Assembly (NCBI GenBank): GCA_016713325.1
Contig: JADJPJ010000002.1
Span: 806,001 to 870,000 of the forward strand
DNA from: Candidatus Flexifilum affinis
GTDB taxonomy: Bacteria > Chloroflexota > Anaerolineae > Aggregatilineales > Phototrophicaceae
Reading direction: 5' to 3'
Length of the DNA: 64,000 bases
The notes beneath the pieces were generated by a model that worked only from the letters and a program-made list of their open reading frames with translations, was not told the origin of the DNA and made no database searches. The position numbers and the translations under genes were made by a program. Of this stretch, positions 35,353 to 44,779 are shown one piece after another (the stretch's first letter is position 1; the number at the start of each line of letters is the position of its first letter).

Positions 35353-36123
35353 ATGAACGCTCACGAATTCCAATACAAAGAAAGACAGATGCCGGAGGCG
35401 ATACTCGTCGCTCCGGCGTCCAGGCGTTATACCCCTGCCATTCAAGACCTGGCAGGCGCGGCCTATGGCGTCTCGCCCGAGCTCGCCGCGGACTGGTTCG
35501 ACCCCGAACAGTTCCGCCGCCGCATTGAAGTTTTCCCCGAAGGACAATGGATCGCCCTGGAGGCCATGTCTGAGAGAGTGGTTGGCTTTACCTCCGGGAT
35601 GCGGATCGACTTTGACCCTGCGGTGCCCCTGCTGGATAACTGGGACACCACCACGGGTTATGGCTGACTGAGCACACACCTCCCCACAGGCGAGTGGATG
35701 TACGGCGTCGAGACGTTTGTGCATCCGGATTATCAGGGAAGCGGCGTAGGCGGGCGGCTGATGCAGGCGCGCGCCTTGACAGTCCGTAAGCTCAATCTGC
35801 GCGGCATCATCGCGGGCAGCCTGATCGCCGGTTACGGCGCGGTGGCCGATGAGATGAGTGCCGAGCAGTATGTTCAGGAGGTTGTTGCCGAACAGCGCTT
35901 CGACCAGAACCTGAGCAAGCAGCTGCGCAAGGGCTTCCGCGTGCGCAACCTGATCCCTGACTACACCGACGATCCACGTTCACGGAACTGGGGCGTGGCG
36001 ATTCTCTGGGATAACCCGGAGTATCGTCCTGTACCCAAACCCGTGCCGGCAGGAAAGATTATTTCCGTCGATTTTGGAGTCGCGTCGTCACAACCTTCAC
36101 CTTTTGGCGCGGCGGGATCGTAG
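35353..36123 (+). pseudogene. GNAT acetyltransferase with in-frame TGA
   Basis: Acetyl-CoA-dependent N-acyltransferase-like gene of 257 codons. One frame runs through a single TGA at 35665-35667. The downstream paralogue has Trp at the same place: GDGWLRHAPDGEWMYGVE versus GYG-stop-LSTHLPTGEWMYGVE here, so the change is TGG to TGA. Downstream of the stop the acetyl-CoA loop is intact (HPDYQGSGVGGRLMQ) and the sequence remains well conserved to the end. Either a recent nonsense mutation, a sequencing error or readthrough at TGA followed by C. Function of the family member is unknown. Confidence 0.75.
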
Positions 36124-36235
36124 TTTGGCGTGAATTCAATGAGGACGGCGCACGAGCCTATCCGATGAGCCGCCCTCTCATGAGGTGAAAGAAGACACAC
36201 GACGCCCGCCGTTGTGGGGCAGAGAGATGAGAGTC

Positions 36236-36985
36236 ATGAGCGGCCACGCTTTGACCGAGCTTCAGAGCGAAATACTGATTGTGCCGAGCGCGCCGGAATA
36301 CGTCGCGCAGATGGAAGATCTGATGCACGCCGCGTACGGCACTTCGCGGGAGAACCCCGACGAGATCTTCACGGAGGCGATGTTCCTCCACCACATCGCA
36401 ACTTTTCCTGAAGGGCAGTACGTCGCGCTCGATGGTGAGCGCGTCATTGGGCTGACCGTCAGCATGCGCATCCACTATGACCCAGCGCAGCCGATCCTGG
36501 AATCCTGGTGGTCGATCGCCGGCGACGGCTGGCTGCGCCATGCTCCCGATGGAGAGTGGATGTACGGTGTCGAGAGCGTTGTCCATCCCGATTACCGGGC
36601 GCAGGGCGTTGGCGGCAAGCTGATGGAAGCGCGCTTTGACACGGCGCGGGCGCTCAATCTGCGCGGCATGGTGGCCGGCAGCGCCATTGTCAGCTACAGC
36701 CAGGTCGCGGATCACGTCTCCGTGACGGAATACGTGCAGGGTGTGGTTGAAGGTCGCTACTTCGACACAAACCTGAGCAAGCAGATCAAGAAGGGTTTCC
36801 GGCCTGGCCCGCTTATCCCGAACTATCTCACTGATGTCGATTCGTGTGGATGGGGGGTGTCAATCATCTGGGACAACGCGGATTATCAACCGCAGTCGCC
36901 GATGATGGCCCATGTTCAACCTCGCCGCTATCAGTTCGCCCGCCGTGTACCGTACGCATCGACGGGGCGGTCCGCTGCGCTCTAG
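36236..36985 (+). CDS. GNAT family N-acetyltransferase
   Basis: A 249-aa acetyltransferase paralogous to the preceding gene. The ATG at 36236 (MSGHALTEL) is chosen because it aligns with the start of the paralogue (MNAHEF); GTG 36185 and ATG 36227 are also in frame. The acetyl-CoA pyrophosphate loop is HPDYRAQGVGGKLME (about residues 118-132), preceded by the WMYGVESVV strand. The C-terminal half (LSKQIKKGFRPGPLIPNYL, WGVSIIWDN) is shared only with its neighbour, suggesting a special subfamily with an unusual acceptor. The tandem copies imply recent duplication. Confidence 0.85.
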   Translation: MSGHALTELQSEILIVPSAPEYVAQMEDLMHAAYGTSRENPDEIFTEAMFLHHIATFPEGQYVALDGERVIGLTVSMRIHYDPAQPILESWWSIAGDGWLRHAPDGEWMYGVESVVHPDYRAQGVGGKLMEARFDTARALNLRGMVAGSAIVSYSQVADHVSVTEYVQGVVEGRYFDTNLSKQIKKGFRPGPLIPNYLTDVDSCGWGVSIIWDNADYQPQSPMMAHVQPRRYQFARRVPYASTGRSAAL

Positions 36986-37064
36986 ACGACTTCTCATCTC
37001 GTGGGTCAGAGCCGGTATAATACTCTCCTGATTATCCGTGCGTCGCGAATCACGAGGTGCCTTG

Positions 37065-38330
37065 ATGACGCATCCTGCACTCGACCATCTTTCGCCGGTT
37101 TGGAGTCATCTGACGACCGTACAGCCCGTGCGTGGGGAGGGCATTTATCTCTACGACGCGGACGGCCGTTCGTATGTGGACTTCACCAGTGGCATCGGCG
37201 TCACCAACACCGGCCACTGTCATCCTCGTGTGGTCGCTGCTCTTCAGAAGCAGGTCGCTAATCTGATCCATGGTCAGATCAACATCGTTGTCTCGCCTGC
37301 GGTGGTCGAACTGAGCGAACGCCTGAACGAAGTGACGCCGGACGGTATTGACAGCTTCTTTTTCTCCAACAGCGGTGCGGAAGCCACCGAAGGGGCCGTT
37401 AAACTGGCCCGGCAGGCCACCGGCAAACAGAACATCATCGTTTTCCAGGGCAGTTTCCACGGCCGCACTGCGCAGACCATGGCGATGACGACGTCCAAGA
37501 CGATCTACCGTGCCGGCTATCAACCGCTGCCTGGCGGCATTTTCGTCTCTCCATTTCCCTACGCTTATCGTTACGGCTGGGATGAAGAGCCGACGGTGGA
37601 CTGGTGCATCGACCAGCTAGAAACTCTGCTGAAGTCGCAGTCTGCGCCGTCGGAAACGGCGGCCATCGTCATCGAGCCAGTCCTGGGCGAGGGCGGCTAT
37701 GTGCCTGCGCCGGATCGGTTTTTGCGCGCGCTCCGCGAGATCTGCACCCGCGAGGGCATCCTGCTGGTCATCGATGAAGTGCAGACCGGTTTTGGGCGAA
37801 CCGGCCGCTTCTTCGCCATCGAACACTCCGGCGTACAGCCGGATGTCATGATCATGGCCAAAGGTCTGGGGAGTGGTGTGCCAATCAGCGCCATCGGCGC
37901 TTCCCGCGAACTGATGGCCAAATGGCAGCCTGGATCGCACGGCGGCACCTATGGCGGCAACGCCCTGGCGGCCGCCGCCGGCGTGGCCACGATCGCCGTC
38001 ATGCGCGAGGAGAATTTGCCGGCCAACGCCGCTCGCACAGGAGAGCGGCTGATGACCGGCCTCAAGGAGCTTCAGGCCGAGTACCCGATCGTCGGTGATG
38101 TGCGCGGCCGCGGACTGATGATCGGCGTCGAATTCGGCCCGAGCGGTCAGCCGGACAAGACGTCGGCAAAAAAGACTCAGCAGGGCAGCATCGCGCGCGA
38201 TCTGCTGCTGCTCACCTGTGGCACGCATGACAACATCATCCGCTGGATTCCGCCACTGGTGGTGAACGAAGAACAGATCGACAACGCACTGTCCGTCTTT
38301 GCAGAGGCGCTGGCTGAAGCGAGCCACTGA
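37065..38330 (+). CDS. Class III pyridoxal-phosphate aminotransferase (GabT/ArgD-like)
   Basis: PLP enzyme of 421 aa, most like 4-aminobutyrate or related omega-amino acid aminotransferases. The ATG at 37065 has GAGGTG eight bases upstream, while the earlier GTG at 37038 has none. Motifs: NSGAEATEGAVKLARQATG (phosphate contact), FQGSFHGRT, VIDEVQTGFGRTG (Asp to pyridine N) and the Schiff-base Lys in MIMAKGLGSGVPISA. Transfers an amino group from an omega-amino compound to a keto acid in the cytoplasm. Its GNAT neighbours and the MOSC gene 26 bases downstream may be part of the same unit. Substrate undecided. Confidence 0.92.
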   Translation: MTHPALDHLSPVWSHLTTVQPVRGEGIYLYDADGRSYVDFTSGIGVTNTGHCHPRVVAALQKQVANLIHGQINIVVSPAVVELSERLNEVTPDGIDSFFFSNSGAEATEGAVKLARQATGKQNIIVFQGSFHGRTAQTMAMTTSKTIYRAGYQPLPGGIFVSPFPYAYRYGWDEEPTVDWCIDQLETLLKSQSAPSETAAIVIEPVLGEGGYVPAPDRFLRALREICTREGILLVIDEVQTGFGRTGRFFAIEHSGVQPDVMIMAKGLGSGVPISAIGASRELMAKWQPGSHGGTYGGNALAAAAGVATIAVMREENLPANAARTGERLMTGLKELQAEYPIVGDVRGRGLMIGVEFGPSGQPDKTSAKKTQQGSIARDLLLLTCGTHDNIIRWIPPLVVNEEQIDNALSVFAEALAEASH

Positions 38331-38356
38331 ACCATCCATCCCAAGGAGAAACCAGT

Positions 38357-39157
38357 ATGGCCCTTGCAGTCACCGGGCTCTTTGTTTATCCGATCAAGTC
38401 CTGCGGCGGGATTCGGGTCTCCAGCGCCGTGGTCGAGCCGCGCGGGTTCGCGCACGATCGCCGCTGGCTCATTGTCGATCCCGACGGTATGTTCCTGACT
38501 CAGCGAGAGCTGCCGCGCATGGCGCTGATCCGCACCGCGCTGGAGCCCGACGCTCTGGTGCTCACGGCGCCTGAAACGAGCACTCTGCGTATTCCTTACG
38601 ATCAAACGGGTGAGCGAGTGGCGGTGACGATCTGGCGAAACAGCGGGGTAGGCGCCATCGACCAGGGAGAAGTTATCGGCGGTTGGCTGAGCGATACCCT
38701 CAAGGCCACCGTGCGCCTCGTGCGTATGGCTGACGATACTGTCCGGCAGGTCGATCAGCGCTACGCGCCACGCCCGACGGATCAGGTCAGCTTTGCCGAC
38801 GGCTATCCGTTCCTGATCATCAGCGAGGAATCGCTGGACGACCTGAACAACCGCCTGGATGAGCCACTGCCGATGAACCGCTTCCGCCCCAATGTCGTCG
38901 TGCGCGGCGGCGGAGCCTACGCCGAGGACACCTGGCGCAAGATCGCCATGGGCGGCGTGACGTTCGAAGTGGTCAAGCCGTGCGCGCGCTGCGCCATCAC
39001 CACGACCGACCAGGAGACGGCCCGTAGAGGGAAGGAACCGCTGCGGACGCTGGCCATGTACCGCGACAGCGAGCGCGGCGTGCTCTTCGGGCAGAATCTG
39101 ACCTGCCGGGGCGAAGGGACTCTGCACGTGGGGGATGCGGTGCGTGTCATCAGTTGA
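38357..39157 (+). CDS. MOSC domain protein (YcbX/mARC-like)
   Basis: Molybdenum-cofactor-binding reductase-like protein of 266 aa. An N-terminal MOSC beta-barrel domain (LFVYPIKSCGGI, FAHDRRWLIVD) is followed by the MOSC domain with the conserved Cys pair in VKPCARCAITTTDQET, of which one Cys ligates Mo in mARC enzymes. YcbX and mARC reduce N-hydroxylated compounds with an electron partner. There is no fused ferredoxin domain, so an external reductase is needed. The ribosome site CAAGGAG precedes the ATG. Probably co-transcribed with the aminotransferase. Confidence 0.9.
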   Translation: MALAVTGLFVYPIKSCGGIRVSSAVVEPRGFAHDRRWLIVDPDGMFLTQRELPRMALIRTALEPDALVLTAPETSTLRIPYDQTGERVAVTIWRNSGVGAIDQGEVIGGWLSDTLKATVRLVRMADDTVRQVDQRYAPRPTDQVSFADGYPFLIISEESLDDLNNRLDEPLPMNRFRPNVVVRGGGAYAEDTWRKIAMGGVTFEVVKPCARCAITTTDQETARRGKEPLRTLAMYRDSERGVLFGQNLTCRGEGTLHVGDAVRVIS

Positions 39158-39223
39158 TTCAGCCGGCTAATTGCGGATTCGGACTTGATTGACAGGGTGA
39201 TTTTGCTAGAATTCTAGACAGTT

Positions 39224-39295
<72 letters not shown>

Positions 39296-39302
39296 TAAGC
39301 CG

Positions 39303-39340
39303 AAAAAAGCCCTGACAGATGCTCTGTCAGGGCTTTTTTT
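39303..39340 (+). terminator. Intrinsic terminator after tRNA-Lys
   Basis: GCCCTGACAGA (39309-39319), loop TGC, TCTGTCAGGGC (39323-39333), preceded by six A and followed by seven T. An 11-bp perfect stem, active on both strands in principle. Confidence 0.92.
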
Positions 39341-39722
39341 CTTGCGTGGGCATGTTCAAGTCTCATCAGGATGTCTGTGTCGGGTGGCTGGGAAGCGGAT
39401 GCTGTTTGGGTGCTTTTTGCGGCGCCTTTCGCTTCAGCCGGGCAACTGAACGTTCCGGTAGTGCTGTTGTCTTGAATAGACAGGTTAAAATCCTTACGGT
39501 GTCTCTACTCGCCGAAACAGCGCTGATTAACGTCCCGTTAGCGCTACTCTCTTGCGTGAGTTGGTTCCAGTTCTTGGGGAGACACTGATTGTCACAAGAA
39601 ACCTAGGTGACGGCAGCTTGGGGCGGTGTCAAGGTAGTTGTCATTGCTGATGCCCAGGACGGTTTGGCGACAAGTGAGGCTGACTCGTTTTTGGCCAGAC
39701 TCTTGAACAGTAGGCTCAGTAA
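39341..39722. other. Non-coding junction between tRNA-Lys and the TetR operon
   Basis: About 380 bases without a supported gene. The only open frame (39319-39588) starts inside the terminator and has no ribosome site or recognisable protein. The composition looks lower in GC by eye than the upstream genes. No direct repeat of the tRNA 3' end was found in the window, so an attachment site cannot be claimed. Confidence 0.5.
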
Positions 39723-39752
39723 TTGACATCGAAATGAAAGAACCACTACAAT
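39723..39752 (+). promoter_or_regulatory. Promoter of the TetR operon
   Basis: Consensus TTGACA (39723-39728), 18-base spacer, TACAAT (39747-39752). The predicted transcription start lies just before the palindromic operator at 39762-39783. Confidence 0.75.
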
Positions 39753-39761
39753 GAGACATCG

Positions 39762-39783
39762 ACATACTATACGGTCAGTATGT
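39762..39783. promoter_or_regulatory. Palindromic TetR-type operator
   Basis: Perfect inverted repeat ACATACT (39762-39768), 8-base spacer ATACGGTC, AGTATGT (39777-39783). Placement ten bases after the -10 box and about 50 bases before the TetR gene is the classic arrangement for autorepression by steric block. Confidence 0.75.
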
Positions 39784-39829
39784 GGATGTCTCCAGTCTTT
39801 GTACTCACACGGCCGCCCCGCGAAAATAG

Positions 39830-40525
39830 ATGTTTTGCTCTACAACGCGATACGGGATGTGCAGATTGAAAACTAAAGGGGTTGATCAAGGGACCGACCT
39901 TCAAACCCGCCAGGCGCTCATAGACGCTGGCGTGCGCCTGATTGGCGAAAAGGGCTACGACGGTGCCAGCATTGGCGACATCGCGGCAGCGGTCAACGTG
40001 ACTAAGGGGGCGGTTTACTACCACTTCGCCTCCAAAGAAGAGTTTGTGCTGGAGATCATTCGCCAGCGAACACAGGCGAATATCGAGCGCTTCAGGCAAT
40101 TGGAAAAAGGCCATGTTTCGCTTGCGGAGTGGATCAAGCGGTCGTTCTCCGCGATCATCCGCTTCTCGGATCCATCTCAGCAGCTCTTTCTTCTCCAGGT
40201 CATGATGGCAGGTTTGCGCCCTGGGAACGAGAAGATCGGCATCCTGCTTGCTGAAATCCATGCTGAATGGCGCAACCTGATCACAGAAATGATCGTGTTG
40301 TCCGACGAACACCGTGGCCAACAATTGGTAGGCGAGCCGGACGTGATCGCTGTCAGCATCATGGCGTTGATCGACGGCCTGATTATTCATTCTAGATTGG
40401 AACCGGAAACATTTACCGAAGAGGCCTTTGTTGAAAGGCTTTCCCCGCTGCTAGAGCGTTGGGTGCTGAACACCGCCCCGACAATTGACTCATCACGCTT
40501 TCCCGAGACGAAACATAGGGGCTAG
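39830..40525 (+). CDS. TetR family transcriptional regulator
   Basis: DNA-binding repressor of about 222-231 aa (ATG at 39830 or 39857). The N-terminal helix-turn-helix is typical: LIDAGVRLIGEKGYDGASIG, then AAAVNVTKGAVYYHFASKEE. The C-terminal half is a ligand-binding helical domain with no recognisable specificity. It stands at the head of the amidohydrolase-transporter operon, six bases before the first amidohydrolase, downstream of a consensus promoter and a perfect palindrome. It therefore probably represses its own operon until a substrate or metabolite binds. Confidence 0.92.
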   Translation: MFCSTTRYGMCRLKTKGVDQGTDLQTRQALIDAGVRLIGEKGYDGASIGDIAAAVNVTKGAVYYHFASKEEFVLEIIRQRTQANIERFRQLEKGHVSLAEWIKRSFSAIIRFSDPSQQLFLLQVMMAGLRPGNEKIGILLAEIHAEWRNLITEMIVLSDEHRGQQLVGEPDVIAVSIMALIDGLIIHSRLEPETFTEEAFVERLSPLLERWVLNTAPTIDSSRFPETKHRG

Positions 40526-40531
40526 CGAGCC

Positions 40532-41809
40532 ATGCAGACGTTAATCAAGACATCCAAGCTGCTCGATGGTACAGGCGTCCCGCTCAAGTCGGATTGGTCG
40601 CTGCTAGTCAACGACGGGATGATCACAGATCTTGGACCTCAGTCGGAATTTGAGGGGATCGAAGCAGAAGTTCTGGATCTGACGGATGGAGTTGTCATCC
40701 CTGGTTTCATCGATGTCCACACGCATTTTTGCTACATCAACGAAGCCGGGTTCCAACAGAATGCTCTGCAGCCGAACAAGGTCGCTATGCTTTTGGCCGG
40801 CTTTGACAATGCTGAAGAATGGCTCTACCAGGGGGTGACGACCGCACGTCTGGTAGGAACGCCGTTCGATCTGGACATTGAACTGCGCGACGTTGTGAGC
40901 AAGCACGCGCTCCCGGGGCCGCGAATGGTCTGCGCTGGGCGCATGATGACGATGTCTGGCGGACGCCGCACGCCCTGGGATTTCATGAAGGAAGAGATCA
41001 ACGGCGCAGACGAAGCACGCCGTTTTGCTCGCAATCATCTTCAACGGGGCGCTGATGTCATCAAACTGTATTGCACCACTCTGCTTGAGGCAAACGTCGC
41101 CGACTACCTGACGCGCGTGTTGTCGATGCCAAAAGGTGCCCCCGATCCTGGTCGATGGAGTTCGCTCACCGTCGACGAGATTGCGGCAGCCTGCGACGAG
41201 GCCCACAAGATTGGGCGTACTGTTGCTGCACATGTTGCTCCCACGTTTGGAATCAAGCTTGCCCTTCGGGGTGGTGTGGACACCATCGAACATGGCACCG
41301 ATCTGGATGACGAGTGTATTTCGCTCTTTCTGGAAACGGGTGCAACACTGGTCCCTACTCTGGCTGTGGCCTATTTCCAAATGGTCCACGGTGATGATCT
41401 CGATATGCCCGCTGTCTACACTGAATTCTCTCGCCGAAGGTGGGACAGGCAGATCGCCATGCTCCGCAAAGCGTTTGACGCCGGTGTAACGATCGCGACC
41501 GGAACAGACAGCATCATCGATGGCATGGTGTACTACGACGAGGTCGAATTGCTGGTTGATGCGGTTGGCATCAGCCCGATGCATGCTCTGGTTGCCGCAA
41601 CGCGCAGCGGCGCTCACGCGCTCGGGATCGCAGGGGAGAAAATGGGGACGTTGGAGAAAGGCAAGTTCGCAGACCTTGCACTTCTGGCGGGTGATCCGCT
41701 CGTAGACATTCACAACATCCGGCAGATCACCGCAGTTGTCAAAGGCGGAAAGATCGCCGCGCGTCCACAGGAATGTGATGGGAAGGGGCAAAGGGGGCAT
41801 CATGGCTAG
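40532..41809 (+). CDS. Metal-dependent amidohydrolase (imidazolonepropionase/prolidase-like)
   Basis: Cytoplasmic TIM-barrel hydrolase of 425 aa. All metal-site motifs of the subfamily are visible: the HxH strand FIDVHTHF, the Lys in ADVIKLYCT (bridging carbamylated Lys in relatives), AAHVAPTFG, the His in VDTIEHGTDL and the Asp in IATGTDSIIDG. Relatives cleave Xaa-Pro or Xaa-Arg dipeptides, imidazolonepropionate or cyclic amides. It follows TetR by six bases and overlaps the next amidohydrolase gene by eight. The real substrate is unknown but presumably brought in by the ABC transporter encoded downstream. Confidence 0.92.
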   Translation: MQTLIKTSKLLDGTGVPLKSDWSLLVNDGMITDLGPQSEFEGIEAEVLDLTDGVVIPGFIDVHTHFCYINEAGFQQNALQPNKVAMLLAGFDNAEEWLYQGVTTARLVGTPFDLDIELRDVVSKHALPGPRMVCAGRMMTMSGGRRTPWDFMKEEINGADEARRFARNHLQRGADVIKLYCTTLLEANVADYLTRVLSMPKGAPDPGRWSSLTVDEIAAACDEAHKIGRTVAAHVAPTFGIKLALRGGVDTIEHGTDLDDECISLFLETGATLVPTLAVAYFQMVHGDDLDMPAVYTEFSRRRWDRQIAMLRKAFDAGVTIATGTDSIIDGMVYYDEVELLVDAVGISPMHALVAATRSGAHALGIAGEKMGTLEKGKFADLALLAGDPLVDIHNIRQITAVVKGGKIAARPQECDGKGQRGHHG

Positions 41810-43027
41810 GTCTGCGATACTCGCGGCAGGCTATGTCGATCTCACCCCGAACGGCGTCAATTATCACGACGGGGAGTATCTTCTCATCGAGGATGGGCGA
41901 ATCCTCGGGTTCGAGCGCGCCTCGCATCTCTATTCGGATCTCGAAGTCGTCGACTTTTCTAGCGACTTTTGTGTGCCCGGGTTGGTCGATACCGCATTTC
42001 TTGCGCCAGTCGGCGTTAATGAAGATGGCACGCGGCCTGCCAGCTATGGCACCGGCGTCTGGCATGCCAACAGCTCTCTCAGAAGTGGCTGGACTCTGGG
42101 GTGACCAGCGCGGCCAGTATGGGCGGCGTCGATCGGTTGGACCTTGATCTCGCTAAGTCGATAGCAGAGGGGCGCCTGATTGGCCCGCGCATCTATCCCG
42201 CGCTATCCCCGTTGGTCCCGGCTGGCATGTCGAACTTCGGCGCACTGTATGGTGTTCGCGAGGTCAGTGGGGTTGATGAGGCGCGGCGCGCCGTTCGCGA
42301 ACTGATAAAGCAGGGGGCGGAGAGAATCGTCCTCTACGCGGACGTTCCGCTTGAGTTCCATGCGGATCCTCACGAAACCAGCCGTCACCGCCTTGTCTTC
42401 TCGGCTGATGAACTGGTGGAGATGGTTACGCAGGCGAGGCAGGCGGGCTGCTATCTGCATGCCCAGGCGATATCAGCGGCCGCCATTGACAACTGCCTTC
42501 AGGCTGGCGTCCGTTCGATTGGCTGTGCATTCGGCCTAAATGAGTCGCATATCCCGATCATGGTTGCCCGGGGAATCGCTCTTGCCCCAAATCTTGCTCT
42601 CGGCGCCACGATGGCCGAATTCGGACCAGCGTGGGGTTTTTCGCCAGACTCTGTCAACATGGTGAGTAAGCAGCGAATCCCCCCTGCGCTGCTGAGACAG
42701 GCCCATGAGGCTGGCGTCGAGATCATTTGCGGGACCAACGCCGCATTCAAGGCCGGGAATGTGCTTCGTGAATGCACTGAACTTCAGCGCGTGGGGCTGA
42801 GTTCACTTGATGTGCTGCGCGCCGCGACTCAGAATGGTGCACAGACGCTCAAACCTTATGTTGAATCTGGTTCCTTCAGATCGCATCACATGGCCGATCT
42901 GTTCTTTGTTCAGCAAAACCCCATCGACGATCTGCAAGCTCTATCCAGGATCAGTGCCGTGATGGTTGGAGGAACAATCCAGCGAAGTGGTTCGCTTTCT
43001 GCGGCCACTTCCGATTTGTCTGCATGA
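41802..43027 (+). pseudogene. Amidohydrolase-family protein lacking metal ligands, frameshifted
   Basis: Starts at ATG 41802 (AAAGGGGGC upstream). The first 100 codons (to 42104) and the remaining 310 (to 43027) are in different frames. Adding one base after 42071 joins WHAN to QLSQKWLDSGVTSAAS and restores a single protein of about 408 aa. Compared with its neighbours the metal ligands are gone: DTHFH is replaced by DTAFL, the EHG/DHA His by GCAFG, and GTD by GTN; only HAQA is kept. So even unbroken it would not bind metals in the family manner. It could be a structural partner or a decaying copy. Confidence 0.72.
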
Positions 43028-43066
43028 AAGGGTTGGACTTTTCGCACGTTGAGGAGAGCAAAGACA

Positions 43067-44694
43067 ATGAAGCAGGCGAAATACCGAGCGATAGTTGTGC
43101 TGGTCCTCCTGACCAGCCTTGTCCTGACCATCTATCCATCGAACCTGGTTGCCCAGGAACCTGTCGTGTTCCGTCAGCCGGCCAACGAGCCGACCGGTCT
43201 TGATCCGGCGCAAGGCGGGTTCGGCTACCAGGAGTTCTTCAGCCTTTACGAGCCCCTTGTCGATGCCTATTCCTCAGGGGAAATCACCCCGTTGGCAGCC
43301 GAGAGCTGGACGATTTCCGACGATGGGCTGACATACACATTCAAGCTTCGCGAAGGTCTGATGTGGAGCGACGGCCAGCCGGTTACTGCGGAAGACTACC
43401 GCCAGTCGTTCCTGCGCCAGTTGAACCCCGCAACCGCTGCCTATTCTGCGCAGGAGTTCTTCCCGATTCGAAACGGCCAGGCTTACAACTTGGGCGAGAT
43501 TGCCGACCCAGAACAGGTTGGCCTCTCTGCTCCGGACGAGCTGACCCTGGTCATCGAGCTTGAACAGCCGACCCCTTACTTCCTGTCTTATCTCGGCAAC
43601 TCAAACTACTTGCCCGTCCGCACTGATCTGATTGAACAATATGGTGATCAGTGGATGGAGGCCGGCAATCATGTTGGCAATGGCCCGTACATGCTTGTCG
43701 AGTGGGTCACGATCAGCGCATGGTGTTCGAGCAAAACCCGTACTACAACGGCATCTGGAAAGACAACCGGTTTGTGGATCGCATTGAGTACGTCATCATG
43801 GCGGATGCTTGGAACCAGGCTGTCCCAGCTTTTGAGGCAGGTGAGGTGGATGTTGCGATTGCGCCCGCGGGCGAACTAGCACGCCTTTCGGCTGACCCGG
43901 AGTACGCGGAAATGATCACTCCGGTGCCAATCGCCGGTTCGATTATCCTCGTGATGGACACCAAGAACCCGCCGACCGATGATGTGCGTGTCCGCCAGGC
44001 GTTGTCGCTGTCCATTGACCGCGAGACGCTCTCGACCAACGTGCTGCGTGGCGCCTACGCTCCGGCAATTAGCCTCAGCCCGCCGCAGATCGTCAGCCAC
44101 AACCCTGATGAAGCGTTTGGATACCAGTACAACGTCGAACTGGCGCAGCAGCTCCTGGCCGAGGCAGGGTATGCTGGCGGCGAAGGTTTCCCTGAATTTG
44201 AAGTGACATACTGGAGTGTTGATCGGGCTCAGCTCGAGATGCAGGCGCTCCAGGCGATGTGGTCGGCCAATCTCGGCATTGACGTCACCCTGAATCCGCT
44301 TGAGCCGGGCGCCATGCGCGATTGGCGAATTTCGCGTAACGAGCAGCCCTTCAACCTGTACTATGGCCTGAATTGGGCGGGCATTCAGGACCCGAGCGAA
44401 TTCCACAATGCCCTGTTTGACCCGGACAACTCTCTCAAGCGTTCACGGTTTGATGACCCTGCCTACATCGATCTCATCCGTACGGCCCTGGTGGAACGCG
44501 ATCCGGCAGTGCGCGCAGAGATGTACCAGCAGGCCGAGGCGATCATCAACGAACATGTGCCGATTATCTCAATCGATTACGAAAGCCAGACCTGGTTGAT
44601 TCAGCCGTATGTCGAGAACTTCATCGAAACCACGACGTCGGTCGGCACAATCTTCCGAAATGCACAGCCGCCGGGATTGAAGGTCAACCGCTAG
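43067..44694 (+). pseudogene. Peptide/opine ABC transporter substrate-binding protein, frameshifted
   Basis: Extracytoplasmic SBP family 5 (OppA/DppA-like) binding protein of about 542 aa. It starts at ATG 43067 (GAGGAGAG upstream) with a signal peptide ending LVAQE. Family features: DPAQGGFGYQEFFSLYEPLV, SGEITPLAAESWTISDDGLTYTF and FKLREGLMWSDGQPVTAEDY. The frame breaks near 43713, where VGNGPYMLVEWV should continue with HDQRMVFEQNPYY; one missing C (GTC-CAC) explains it. The rest is intact to the end. It is the third gene of the catabolic operon, followed after a hairpin by two permeases. Confidence 0.8.
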
Positions 44695-44713
44695 TTCGTT
44701 TCGCAAAGACGTC

Positions 44714-44736
44714 GGAGGGCGGCCTAACCGCCCTCC
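44714..44736. repeat. Intra-operon hairpin
   Basis: GGAGGGCGG (44714-44722), CCTAA, CCGCCCTCC (44728-44736), between the binding protein and the first permease. No T-run after it. Likely stabilises the upstream mRNA so that more binding protein is made than permease. The core is nearly identical to the 54613-54645 hairpin. Confidence 0.7.
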
Positions 44737-44779
44737 ACATTTTCCGAAGGCAGCCACGTTCAGAAAGGGGGGATGATCC

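Noticed and set aside
39319..39588. Open frame of 89 codons after tRNA-Lys
   Set aside because: Starts inside the terminator stem, lacks a ribosome site and resembles no family.
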